Shown one piece after another: positions 45,331 through 56,420 of a stretch of DNA of 64,000 nt. The notes beneath the pieces are model-generated. The model saw only the letters and a list, made by a program, of their open reading frames with translations. It had not been told where the DNA came from and made no database searches. The DNA comes from Pseudeuparius sepicola. Lineage: Eukaryota; Arthropoda; Insecta; Coleoptera; Anthribidae. The translations under genes were made by a program, and so were the position numbers. The DNA is taken from NCBI GenBank assembly GCA_963920635.1, contig OY987304.1, forward strand, positions 35,898,365 through 35,962,364. Direction: 5' to 3'. Within the stretch, counting starts at the first letter, position 1; each line of letters begins with the position of its first letter.

Positions 45331-45674
45331 GCGCTCATCGCGGATTCCGCAAGGAATCAAGTTCTTCGACGTGATTCATTTTGACATTAGCCGACACTAA
45401 CAAGAATATCCAAAGAGACAAACAAACAAATACAGTACGAGTTTAAGGTGTGAGGACAGAAAAACGCTCTCCCTTTTGTTACACTTAATAATTATTTTTC
45501 TTTGGAAAATATGTCTATTATTGTAATATACATATCGAGATAAATATAGTATTATATTATTATTAAATCATATTCCATTTATAAAATAAAATGTGAGACA
45601 TGCCCAGTTTTGTTAAGCTACGCCATAATACAGAATATTTCCCAGGAAGGTAGAAAAACTGAAAATAAAATCTA

Positions 45675-45960
45675 TACAGGGTGTCCGCAAATTACACCGA
45701 CAACGCTTGACAGATGATAGGAAATGTGGTTTTAAGAACTTTTTTTAAATAAACATATGTCCGCTGACGCGTTGTTTTTAATATACAGCGTGTTAAAATT
45801 TACTCATTGAAACGATTTTTTTAATTATTTCTGTAACTACAAAAGATATCGATTTCAAATTTGGTAGGGATTATAACGTCAGAAGGTGCTATTAAAGCAA
45901 GTAATGCAGGATTTTTTAGAGCGCCAGTGGCGTGCGTAAGGGTAATTCGACCTTCCATTT
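45675..45960 (+). repeat. Mariner-type end fragment
   Basis: TATACAGGGTGTCCGCAAAT followed by TATACAGCGTGTT at 45783, and a segment typical of such repeats (TAACTACAAAAGATATCGAT). No inverted partner was found. Confidence 0.5.
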
Positions 45961-47583
45961 TTCAAAAGAACTTTGACACAGATTGATTTTATGTAAGTAA
46001 ACGGAAATGGTTCTGCAATCCCCAATCAATTCTAAACAAAAAATGTGCCTTTGTTACCACTTGTATGAATGGCAAAATTTGACGGGGGGGGGGGAGGGTT
46101 TATTTATTGTAATACTTACTCATTATATGTTTTTGGAAAACAATAAACACAAAACCAAGTAAAAAAATAACAAGCATCGACTATCAAAAACTTGAACATT
46201 TGCGCAGAGATGCTCTTCATTGAAAACTGCCGCTGTTTCCCGATATGTTTTGTTTTCTCCACAAGTTAATCTTATTTTATTATTTCAATTTTTTTCTTGG
46301 AGAATCAACATCGCGCAGTTAATAAGTTCACTGTGTAAATAACAAATATTATTATGCACAACAAATTATTGTCAACTGCTGCTGTTACATCGCAGGCAAT
46401 AATCATTGTTTCCATAGCCTATTACTCAGTTTTTTTAAATTAAATTCAAAATGAACCAAATCTGTTAATTTATCTGGATTCTCTTTACATAACTCCTTTT
46501 AGATACATGTATTTAACGATGTGCAAAATAGACTAGGCTTGTGTTCATCAAACCTTTGAAATTAAATCAACTTTGCACCAAGCTTGACATAATATTTTAA
46601 ACCATATAGAGATTTTCTAAGAAAACAACTTGCTGGCATTAGAATTGATGTTAAAAATTGAATTAGAGATGTCGATCTGTCAAAAAAAGTACAACTTTCA
46701 ATAAACAAATTTTAGTTAAAATGTTGTTTGGAATTTTTTTTTGAAAAACTCGCACCAAACAAATTTTATCGTGGGTCTCTGAAAATATGTATGTAGGCCA
46801 TAAATTGAAAAAGTAACACTTTTCTAATAACTTTTATCGAAAATGTGTCAATTAAAGCCAATTTTGGATGATTTTTGAAAAAAAAAAGGTAATTTTGACA
46901 GTTACCGAAAGTGACGTGATCGATTCTTGTGACGCCATTTTTCGCCTTGCGACAAGCACAAATCGGTGGCGAAGTCAAATTTTCATTTTATAAAAATAAA
47001 AAAAATCCCATATGGAACGTACCTACTTTATTGGCCAAACTGAATAATAATAAATGTCTTGTATTACGGCTGTGTTAAGTAATTGTAGCAATGAAAATAA
47101 CGGGTTTGCAGCCAAAAAACATTTAATATACTTCTTTCAAATATCCAAGCTTTCGTTCAATCTTTTATACTTCGTCAGGGCTAAAAAATATGTAACAATG
47201 TATAATAATAATTAAAAAATACATCAGGGTGAGTCTTTGATTCCGACAGAAATTTTAAACAGGTGTAAAATTAAACCGCCACAACTACCGGGTCTGTGAC
47301 GTTAGCCTTTGCCGATCAAGACCAGTGCCTTCGTCCCGCACCTTCGGGTGTGCTATCGTTATAATACGCCATGATCAATTGATTGCTTTGGTAATTAACT
47401 GATTCCTTAGTAAATTTTTTAAAGACTTATTACTTTTATGTAGATTAAAATGTGATTAGATAGCCCTTAGAATTTCCTTAGATATAAGTATAACATTAAG
47501 GCATAGGATTAAGTGTTATCTCTTAGGTTGTTTCTAATAATTTTGATTTATGACAGGACATATTTTGCACCCTTTAGAATCTA
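45961..47583. other. No gene; AT-rich with a poly-G run
   Basis: Poly-G at 46083-46096. Around 47140-47190 the minus strand reads CCCTGACGAAG...GAACGAAAGCTTGG, a motif style seen in 3' regions of some retroelements, but I cannot name it. Frames such as 46766-46978 are unsupported. Confidence 0.35.
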
Positions 47584-47717
47584 CAGTTTGTTCAGCGAAT
47601 GTTCGGCCGTACGTCACAACTCCCGTCCTTGTCTTACTCGTGAATATACGATGGATATCGGATATCGGTCGTATATTCACGAGTCAGACGGGGCGAACAT
47701 TATCGCTGAACAAACTG
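47584..47717. mobile_element. Hairpin MITE of 134 bp
   Basis: TA-CAGTTTGTTCAGCGAATGTT to AACATTATCGCTGAACAAACTG-TA. The arms also pair through ACTCGTGAATATACGA, leaving only a small centre (ATATCGGATATCG). Open frames across it are by-products. Confidence 0.85.
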
Positions 47718-47767
47718 TATGGCACTTGTTATGCAATACATGTCACAAAACCTGATAGCAGTCCTCA

Positions 47768-47840
47768 AGACTTCACTTTTTCTATGCGATAGACTGTGAC
47801 ATGCTGGTCCTCTTATTTTAAAGAGTCCCAGGACTTAAAA
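47768..47840 (+). repeat. Dispersed short repeat, copy 3
   Basis: GATAGACTGTGACATGCTGG and CTTATTTTAAAGAGTCCC match the reverse of 35681-35750. Confidence 0.6.
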
Positions 47841-48129
47841 AAAACTATCTGCGGTATTATACAATCAAACACTACTAATCAATCCGTATATCTTGAAAAG
47901 GAAAACGTTTATATGAAAAATTAACCCTTTCGCTACAGCACACACAAAAATCAACGTTGGCCATAACTGCGGTATTTGTTCCACATGCAGATAAATTGTC
48001 CATAGCAGTAGCGGCAACAAAAAAAACACATGAATGTCTTTAGAAACCAAACTGCTGTTGACGAATATATTCGTCTTATTTTATAAATCAAAAAGTGCAC
48101 AAAATAAAAAATCTTTCTGTTATAGACTA

Positions 48130-48405
48130 TTACACAAAGCATTCTAGAAATTTTTCTCTGCATGGTAAATACCGAAACATGGGGAGACTCAAAGGGGGAC
48201 AAATAACACTCTTTACACATATATAACGTGGCTCGGCGTTTTTTTATTTTGTGTACAGACAACACATCTTTTGGTAGGATTTTTCCTAAATGTAGTTTCT
48301 GAAATAATGTCAGGAAAATGTCTTCCAGTTAATCTTAGAGGATTGTTTTCAACATTATGTCGACCTAAAATATTGAAAAATTCGCGTAAACCTAGCCCCT
48401 AGCCT
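48130..48405 (-). pseudogene. piggyBac transposase C-terminal Cys-rich domain remnant
   Basis: The minus strand gives NPLRLTGRHFPDIISETTF, then KRCVVCTQNKK, RATLYMCKECYLS and, in another frame, SPCFGIYHAEKNF. This is the standard order at the end of piggyBac transposases: RLxGRHF, then the Cys-rich zinc-binding domain CxVC...CxxC...PCFxxYH that binds the element's inner repeats. At least two frame changes and a stop break it. The catalytic DDD domain upstream (towards 48.5 kb and beyond) is missing, and no piggyBac TTAA-bounded ends were found. It is an old fragment, inside the proposed pogo element. Confidence 0.8.
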
Positions 48406-48869
48406 TCCCATATTTTTTTTACTACTACTACAATAGGTACCTATATGAAAAATGAATTAACGCAATTTTTTTCGAAAACGTGTCAAAAATGCGAGAGTAA
48501 CAGTAATTAATTTAATAATTAAACCACCGTACACCAACTTAATCAGCACTAGACTACTTTTAATGTTGCCCAAACTGTGGTTGACGAGAATACTCGATCA
48601 CGTGATTCAATCACATGGCCGATTTTGACCAATAAGAAGACTTTGCCTGATCCCATTTTAGTCGGCTCCCGCATGCGAGATAACTTGCGTTTAGCAGTTT
48701 GCCCACAAAATTAAAATTAAAATGCTTATCGTTAGCACTATGGGTACAGAAATCCATTTGCGATCTTACTCAAAAGGTTTAACCAACTTCGACTTCCAAG
48801 TTAGTGAATCTAAAATCTAAAAGTGATTCACACGCATAAATAATATAAAAACTAATACATTACTGACAA

Positions 48870-49190
48870 TGAAAATACTATCATATTTGTTCTAATAATG
48901 CGCGCGTTGCATTTTCTTTTCTGCCGGGCCCATGCAAGCCGGCCGGCCGGCGAATCCTCCCTTTTCTGGAGAGTCGAGTTCCAGAAATGCAATAGGTATA
49001 TTTTTATTTGATAATTGGATGACCTTGTCCCGCAAAGCGTAGGTAAGTAGTTTTGATAGCGCCGCAGGCGGCGGTATCGCGTGGCCCCGAGCGGTGTATC
49101 AAAATTTGATTTCTCAGTGGTCCCGTCGCGTCGGCCTGACGTCGGCATTTGGTGTCGCAGGCCGCAAATGGAGAATATTGCCACGGTAGG
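48870..49190. other. GC-rich island
   Basis: Contains GCCGGCCGGCCGGCG, AGCGCCGCAGGCGGCGG and TGACGTCGGC. The minus frame 48852-49184 (110 residues) is Arg-rich and not family-like. It may be part of the pogo leader or separate regulatory DNA. Confidence 0.25.
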
Positions 49191-49581
49191 CCTATATTAT
49201 TACAATCAGTTTTCTTTCTATAGTCACTGTTACAATTATTAATTCTGTTAGTGACTATGTGTTCTTATAAGCAAAATTCAATTTTTAAATTTATTAGCAT
49301 AATATTATTATTCAGCGACGCTGAATACAAAGCTAACACGATTTCTCGAATTTTCGTAAGAAATTGCAAAGTAGGCGTTGGTTTTTGTAGTATGTATCTG
49401 TAAACTTGCTATAAAATTCAGTTTTTCAAGGGATACAATTAACAAAATGTTTGTCGAAATCGATCAAAAAATAACCGCTATGTGTTTTTTTTTATAAAAA
49501 CACAGTATTTACCTGTTTGTGTAAAATAGTATAAAATATTTGTATAGTACTGTACTAACTGTCGACATTTTATTGTTTTAG

Positions 49582-51574
49582 ATGCCGAAAAAATATGTAC
49601 GATCACAATGGACTGAAAATGGAATGGAAACTGCTATCAATTTGGTGCTAGAACAAAATTCAAGTGAAAAGAATGCCGCACAAAGATGCGGCGTACCACG
49701 ACAAACATTGAGGCGTTATCTCCAGAAAGCTCGCAGTGGAGGTGAATTTAAAATGAAAGAAAGCTTAGGTAGAAAGCCTGTATTATCCAAGGAAGCAGAA
49801 AACGAGCTGGTAGAAATTTTATTGGACATGGAGAGACGGATGTTTGGAATTGGAATAAAAGATTTAAAAAAATAAGTTTTCGAATATTGTGTTAAAAATA
49901 ACATTTCAAACCCATACAATAAGTTGACCTGTCAAGCTGGCAAGGACTGGTTTCGAGATTTTAGGAAAAGGTACCCCGAAATTTCTGTTCGGAAACCTGA
50001 AGCTACCTCTATGCATCGTGCATTAGGTTTCAATAGAACTAAAGTAAATGTATTTTTTGAGAACCTCAGGAAAGTCCTGTTTGATGACAATAATTTGCCA
50101 TTAATTCCGCCGGAACAAATTTTCAACGTAGACGAGTCTGGATACACTACGGTCCACAAGCCTGGAAAAGTCATTGCAATGAAAGGAAAAAGACCTGTAG
50201 GTGCAATCACAAGTGGAGAACGTGGTAAAAACGTTACAGTCGTCTGCTGTGTCAGTGCAAGTGGACAGTACATTCCGCCTCTATTTATTTTTCCGCGAGT
50301 TCGGATGCGACCAGACATGTTAGATGGTGCTCCACCAGGATCAGTCGGATATGCAACTCCTTCTGGTTGGATCAACGAAGACATTTTTTTCTCGTGGTTC
50401 TGCCGCTTTTTAAAAGTAGTTCAACCAAAATCTAGATCGCAGCCAACCCTTTTAATTTTAGATGGACATGCCACACACGTCAAAAATTTACAGTTAATTA
50501 TTAAAGCCAGAGAAAATAATGTAATCTTGTTATCTCTTCCCTCTCATTGCATACACAAATTGCAGCCTCTGGATGTTTCAATATTTAAAAGTATTAACAC
50601 TTTTTACGACCAGGCGGTGTCAAGTTGGTTAGTGCAGCATCCTGGTCGCATTGTAACAGAAATGGAAATTCCAACGTTATTTTCAATAGCATATGGGAAA
50701 GGAGCTACGATTAAAAATGCAATATCTGGCTTTCGAAAAACTGGCATTTTTCCTTTCGAACCCGACATTTTTCAAGATGAGGATTTTATTGCAGCCTAAA
50801 TAAATTCTGCAAGCAATACCTTTGAACCGGAATCGTTTCACGTTACTGCAGAAGATATGATCGAAGTTGATAATGTCGAAGATTCGGCACCATCTACATC
50901 AACATTAGAAGCCAACAACATAGATCTAGCCCAAGTCCTCTTTCGATTCCACCTGTTTTGAAATCAGATTCTGATCCAATTGGAAGTAATAATAATATCG
51001 AAGTTGATAATGTCGAAGATTCGGCACCATCTACATCAACATTAGAAGCCAACAACATAGATCTAGCCCCAAGTCCTCTTTCGATTCCACCTGTTTTTAA
51101 ATCAGATTCTAATCCAATTGGAAGTAATAATAATAAAAATGATCAGAGTTGTTCTTTGAATAATAAGAGCCAGGAACCACTTCGCGAGACGTCAGGGTCT
51201 CCAAAATTTAAAGACATTATTTTGCTTCCAAAAAATAAAACACTGCCACCAAGAAAAAAAGAACTGTAGCTCATTCTAAAATTTTAACTAGCTGTCCTTA
51301 CAAAGATGAGTTAGAGAAAATAAAATCTTCACCAAAGATGTCAAAGTCGAATAAAAAAAACGTAAAGGGTGTAAGAAGAAAAATTACCAACACTGTACGC
51401 AAAGAAGAAACTAAAGAAAACGACGCCGAAGACGCTAACTGCATTTATTGCAATGAATTGTTTTCAAAGACTGGAGGAACATGGATAGAATGTATGGGCT
51501 GCAGACAATGGTGCCATACAACATGTGCCAAAGTTTCAAACAAGACCAAAATCTATTACTGCGACGAATGTTAA
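49582..51574 (+). pseudogene. Pogo-family DDE transposase with C-terminal PHD-like finger
   Basis: Starts MPKKYVRSQWTENGM, an N-terminal psq/CENP-B-type helix-turn-helix (residues ~5-50, GVPRQTLRRYL). One in-frame TAA at 49873 cuts the protein, then the same frame continues to 50799. The DDE_1 core has all three acidic sites: FNVDESGY, LLILDGHATH and LQPLDVSIF, with about 36 residues between the last two. A stop at 50797 ends the core. After it a linker rich in Ser/Asn/Pro (frame 50958-51269) and then a Cys-rich module (51338-51574; CIYCNELF, WIECMGCRQWCHTTC, YYCDEC) form a C4HC3 PHD-like finger, as in several insect pogo/jerky-type proteins. The 5' side has an acceptor-like TTTTATTGTTTTAG. 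Few lesions indicate a young copy, but as read it is not functional. Confidence 0.9.
50862..51137 (+). repeat. 138-bp tandem duplication in the transposase linker
   Basis: 50862-50999 and 51000-51137 both run from GAAGTTGATAATGTCGAAG to GGAAGTAATAATAAT and are nearly identical. The first copy has one C fewer (GATCTAGCCCAAG versus GATCTAGCCCCAAG), which shifts the frame. Confidence 0.9.
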
Positions 51575-51793
51575 ACACAAAGAGTTCTCTATGTTTTTCT
51601 TATTTTGTTTTTTTAATATTTTTTTAGAATATGTTTTTCTTATTTTGATTTTTTAATATTTTTAGAATATTGTTTACTTTTATAATTTTATTGCTATGTT
51701 TAAATAAAGCAATTTATTTGCCATGATTTTTATTCTCTGAATCCATAAATCACCTAAATACATACTAAAAATAATAGTGCTCATACTATACTA

Positions 51794-51828
51794 TACTGCA
51801 TGCTCATATTACCCTAACGGTTGGGTAA
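51794..51828. repeat. Subterminal palindrome carrying the pogo end word
   Basis: GCTCATATTACCC, a 7-8-base spacer and GGGTAATATGAGC pair perfectly. Both halves resemble the terminal GGGATATTATGAGC at 52020. Confidence 0.75.
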
Positions 51829-52020
51829 TATGAGCACCAACACTGGTTTTTAAAAAACTGTGCCCTTTTTCTGTGAATGATTTGTTAATGTCATAATTGT
51901 TGATAGCCTATTGAAATATGTTTAGACCTTTCAGAAATGTTAAAAAACACTCAAATACCTTTAACTATCTTGAAAAAATAATTTTTTTCCTTAATGTGCT
52001 CATAATATCCCCCTTCACCC

Positions 52021-52559
52021 TACAATTTACATGCATGAGTGGAACTGCTCGTAGCAGGTTTCATACATATTAGTAGACCCTTTACTCTGAATATTCGAGA
52101 CAGCTAAGATGCTGAATAACGTCGCATATTGTAATATGTGCTTAGCAAAGAACTCTAATAATACCTCATAAGTATTTTTCAAATACTTAGGTACTCTTCG
52201 TTAACCTCTTGCCTGTCCTTTGGAAAACTCATCCGTATACGTTTTCGTATAAGATTTCCGACATTATTATTTAGATATTTTTTGTGAATAGTTCAATACC
52301 TACCGAATTTATTTTACAACAACAAAATTGGGTATTGTTATTAATATTAATTATAGGGGATTATACAAAAAAATAGGTCAGTCAATTAACCATAGATTCT
52401 TTGGGCTAAAATACGTTTTTCTTACGCCATTTCCATATGCCTTTACCTCAAAATGTAAGGGATTAAAAGTGATTTTTAAGAAACAAATTTTATTAATAAC
52501 TCCTTCCTGTTTTTTAAGATATTTATGTGAAGGGAATTTCGCACAAATGTGTCATAAAA
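52021..52559. other. AT-rich, no gene
   Basis: The 79-residue frame 52328-52567 is AT-driven and unsupported. Confidence 0.4.
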
Positions 52560-52720
52560 ACTGTTAACTGTTAACTTCAACATTCGAAACATAAAATTTT
52601 TACCTACCGCTTTGAAACGTTACAAATCGAAATTAATTATAAGAAAGATCCCCCTTAAAACCACCTTCCGAACACCCCCTTAAAGTATTTACTATACATT
52701 CTGACTCACCCTGTATATAA
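52560..52720 (-). repeat. Mariner-type repeat end
   Basis: CATTCGAAACATAAAATTTTTACCTACCG and GTTACAAATCGAAATT, also seen near 15610 and 55100-55430, then CTCACCCTGTATATAAA at the boundary. It is a lone end of the family used in the 54.7-55.8-kb nest. Confidence 0.55.
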
Positions 52721-53689
52721 ATGAGTAACAGTTCAGGTTATCAAAGTCGTACCCTTCGCCTTCGGGTGTTTGATTTCTTTAGCCTTAGACTTGATACACA
52801 CTTAGAAGATGTTATATAATAATACGATGTATTGTAAACTAATCGTCATGACGAGCGGTATTGAAAGCTTTATAGTTTGCAGTATGCTACCTTAGGATAT
52901 AATGTGTGAATTTTAACTCATGTTATATGACTACATTTTCACCAAAATTGCGTCTAAGGATTTTTGTTAAGGTAACCGAAATAAACTTATTGTAATTTAA
53001 ACCTAAACCGGTTATTTAATTTTCCTATTTCAATAACTTCTTAAATGTTCTTTTGAATAGTTTCTTTTCCTCTCCCCTATTATCTGAATAAGGGCATCTA
53101 TAGACTTACTGGCTTTAGTATAGCTATAAGTCAGTGGCGCTCACCCTAAATTTGTCTCTCAGAGAACTCACGACCTGCTCGACTGGCTGGCTGGACATTT
53201 CCCGCTCTTCACCTCCTTTATTCAGGATTAGCTGGATTAATCATAGCGTCGGGACTTTTTAGACTGCATGTTTTCTTGCCTTCAATCGACCTTGGTTCGA
53301 GGCAGGCACATGAACATTATGTCTTTAAAAGAAAAACACCGCTATGGCCAAGAGCGCTGGACAAAAATGTGGGTTCACGGTATTGCTCCTAAATAGCTTT
53401 ATCCGTGTGATTCTCTAATTGTCCTACACTCACTGGGATTACTACGGTTTTCTAGGGTTTTCCGTAGTACTTGAGCGAATGCTATCCTAGTTCTATCGGC
53501 CCTAGCCGCAAATGGCAACGAAGACAAAATAATAGTAATTGCCCCCCTCCCCCGCACAAGCATGTGGTTGCTTCTGGGGTACTCCTAGTTTGGAGTATTG
53601 TGAGGGTGAGAATTATTATATTATTATTAATATTATTACTGTTAGCACGCCTTCAAGACCAACCAAAATCAATTTGAGTTTCCCCTTAA
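52721..53689. other. No gene seen
   Basis: Mixed composition; C-rich words at 53540-53560. No family-like frame. Confidence 0.4.
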
Positions 53690-54110
53690 AATACCTTCTT
53701 TGCCGTTCGTCTTTTGCCATTTCCCGAGGCCACAAAGGTACGCCTCCAAAACGCGAACCCGCACATACGTCCCCAAAATTCCAAAAACGCCGACCTACGG
53801 AATTCCGTACGTCCCCCTTCCCGGATCCGTCGCCGGCCGTTGTTCCGGAGCACATCGCTCGCTGCGCAGCCTTGTAAAACAACGTCGTTAGAGCTGGCGC
53901 CCATCCATTACCCTAATTTGTTTTTATTAGACCCATTAAGCGGCCCGTTATTTCATTATCAAGTCATCCGGAGGCACAATAAAATGTCGGGAATTCCTCC
54001 GCCCGAACGACGCAACAAATGAACGTAAATTGCGGTGCGTTGGATGAGGAATGACTCGAATATAAATAAGGACTTTGTCGGTTAGTCTGTAAGACACTTT
54101 ATATTGTTAC
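53690..54110. promoter_or_regulatory. GC-rich island with a TATAAATAAG box
   Basis: GC/CpG-rich from 53700 to 54040, crossed by several overlapping frames on both strands that disagree and are composition artefacts. It is followed by TATAAATAAG at 54060 and TCGGTTAGTCTG about 20 bp later, an arrangement a core promoter could have. AT words such as TTATTTCATTATC are interspersed. A promoter or enhancer is possible but unproven. Confidence 0.25.
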
Positions 54111-54690
54111 GATATTTGTGCACTCCAATGTTGTACTGCTTATTCGTCGGGAAGTTCCCAGATTTTGGGGAAGTGTAGTCGTCGTTTAGGATTACTAGAA
54201 TTCATAGGGGATTAAACCATTTTTAAATCGAAGGGCTACTTGCCTATATGTGAAAAAAGTCCCGCTCAAAAACCAGAGTCGTGCCAAGAATGCAAAGTTC
54301 CGTTACTACGGAAAAAATATTTTGGCTCATCCGGTACACCGCGATCTGCTTTTAGAAACTACCAACAATTCTCCCCTTGAACTGCCGTCACCACTATTCA
54401 TGCAGCCTACCATACGCGAAAGTAATTTATGTGCCGATTGGAATTTTATGAATTTTGCAATCGTTTGTTGATATTCAGGTACGCTTTCAAACTATCTAGA
54501 ATAAGATTACATAATAAACTACTTGTTATTAGGAGGGATGTACCTGGATCTATCAGATCGAAGCTCGCTGCAGTAAGTGTCGAAGAAGAAGAACTTCAAT
54601 GAGAAGTGACAATCAGATGTTTTGTGGCGATTTTCAACTTCTGGAAGTCGGAAATGGTCATGGACAGACTGAAGGCAATGGTATATACCT
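54111..54690. other. No gene seen
   Basis: Short frames only (54250-54471, 73 residues, not family-like). Confidence 0.35.
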
Positions 54691-54691
54691 A

Positions 54692-55822
54692 CAGGGTGTT
54701 TTAGAAACCCCTGGCATAAATTCAGCATACAGAACTTCAAAAATAAAAATAAAATTCTTATCGACCATGTGTCTATCGTTTCCATTTTCTTAGATACAGG
54801 GTCCAAGTTTCTTTTTTAAAATTGAATATTGACCGTATCTTCTACATTATACTAGGTACATTATTAAAATTTGGCACTACTCTGTTTTTGGGGATGGAAA
54901 ATAAGTTGAACATGTAAATTTCTACGTATCTCATAGAGGGAGCTACTCGCATTATTTTTGGCTCGTGTTTTTACTCGTAACTTTTTTAAGGTTATCTTTT
55001 TGGTTTTGCAAGTGCACGTTCTCGTTCTGCAACAAGAAGGTACTCTTGTTTAATAACGATAATATCAACTTAACTTCAATTACATATTCAACTATTTGCA
55101 TTGAAATTGGCAAAACGTGCTCCAAAACACCTGTTAACTTTAACATTCGAAACATAAAATTTTTATATATTGCTTTCAAGTGTTACAGATCAACTGTAGC
55201 ATTTAAAGTGAGGAAAAAATGCCTATGAACCATGTACCAAAAATTATTCGTCTTCAAAATGGAAAGGATTGAATTTGACAAAAGTTTTACACTCTATTTC
55301 AAGAGGAACCAAGTGTTTTGATCAATGTCTATTTGGAATTTTTTCATAATTTTCAATGTACAGTTGGCCTGTAACATTTGAAAGCGGTAGGTGATAATTT
55401 TATGTTTCGAATGTTGAGAGTTAACAGGTGTTTGGAGCACGTTTCTCCAATTTCAACGCAAACGGTTGACTTTACCGTTATTAAACAGGAGTACCTTTTT
55501 GTTGCAGAGCGAATGATGCACTAAAATGATGGACCTGCAAAGCCAAAAACTTAACCTCAAAAAAGTTACGAGTAAAAACACGAGCCAAAAATAGTGCAAC
55601 TGTGAGATACGTAGAAATTGATATTTCCATCTTATTTTCCATCCCAAAAAACACAGCAGTGCCAAGTTTGAATAATGTGGTATAAAGTAGAACATGCGGT
55701 CAATATTCAATTTTAAAAAGTAAACATGACGCCCTGTATCTAAGAAACTAAAAACAATAGACATATGACATGGTCAATAAGAATATTATTTTTATTTTTT
55801 GAACTTCTATATGCTCCAGAAG
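54692..55822. mobile_element. Two-layer nested palindromic element
   Basis: The outer arms (54692-54792 and about 55744-55822) share CATACAGAACTTCAAAAATA-like sequence and CTTATCGACCATGTG/CTTATTGACCATGTC. The left tip is TA-CAGGGTGTTTTAGAAACC; the right tip has diverged. Inside, 54795-55740 has its own ends (TACAGGGTCCAAGTTTC and its reverse near 55740) and arms of about 400 bp with TGAATATTGACC, CTCGTGTTTTTACTCGTAAC and GGAGTACCTTTTTGTTGCAG (reversed). The ~170-bp centre is unpaired. Frames on either strand are by-products. Confidence 0.8.
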
Positions 55823-55899
55823 TTATATGCTACTCCTGATCGGAAACTTACGACACTTTTTATCTCTGTTCATCAACGGGACTAGTGCGGTATTTTCTT

Positions 55900-56420
55900 G
55901 GATAATAATATTGTCACACCAGTGCCTTCACACGGAGCCTCTACCATGTGCCGCACTACTTGTGTTTCGCCGGAGGGTTGGACTGACCCTCGCGGCTTGT
56001 CGCGATCACTGGGTGCGGGAGTCGCGAAGCGCAGATTGAAGAAGACAGCAGGTACAAAGTAGGGTGATTCTTCCACTCACAGATATGCCTCTAACAGTAT
56101 CTGGGCCATATGGCAGGGGTAGCGCGGACTGTGAACCGACGCGACCGATAGTACGTGGAAATGACTGAGGCGCGAGCTGCGCCCTTGACCCGGCGGCGCG
56201 AGTTGCCGCTGCTGACCAGCTGACGACTTCAACAGTACCCGGGGGGTGCTGTCGTCTGCCCCTCAGAGCCCGACCTGAACAAGGAGGCTATCTAGCGGGA
56301 TCCATTGTCAGGTCAAACCACCGCGGGTGGTCAGTGATCGAGTAGCTGCTAATAAGCGGGGCTTACTGATGCCCAGCTTGTGGCTGGTGCCGAATTTATA
56401 CTAGCAGATTTCGCCGACTC
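55900..56420. other. GC-rich segment, unidentified
   Basis: Clearly GC-rich (GGCGCGAGCTGCGCCC, CCGGCGGCGCGAG, GTACCCGGGGGGTGC) with no long coherent frame. It could be a GC-rich repeat such as a SINE/LINE 5' part, an old LTR, or a regulatory island. I found no box A/B or ends. Confidence 0.25.

Larger units (their letters stand above)
45011..52020 (+). mobile_element. Proposed 7-kb pogo-type transposon with TA duplications
   Basis: The left end GGGTATAGGTGGGGATAATG at 45011 and the reversed right end GGGTGAAGGGGGATATTATG at 52020 align without gaps: from the TA through GAGCA, 21 of 27 positions match. Each is bordered by TA (45009-45010, 52021-52022). A pogo transposase lies in the right third in the same orientation. 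A further copy of the end word forms a palindrome at 51794-51828. The 5' 4.5 kb holds a MITE, a mariner-type end, a piggyBac fragment and GC-rich DNA, which would be insertions in a long 5' intron or leader. Pogo elements are usually 2-3 kb. The boundaries rest on the two end matches, so the left end is less certain than the right. Confidence 0.55.

Noticed and set aside
45051..49222. Inverted 15-16-bp match (CAGTGACTATAGAAAG) as transposon ends
   Set aside because: A match this short is expected by chance in 64 kb and neither site has flanking duplications.
4651..53140. CAGTGGCG words (4651, 45922, 53133) as the missing left end for the 32074 terminus
   Set aside because: Similarity stops after 8 bases and no flanking duplication matches.
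53539..54022. Proline/arginine-rich overlapping frames as coding
   Set aside because: Several frames on both strands are open at once, which is expected for GC-rich DNA; none is family-like.
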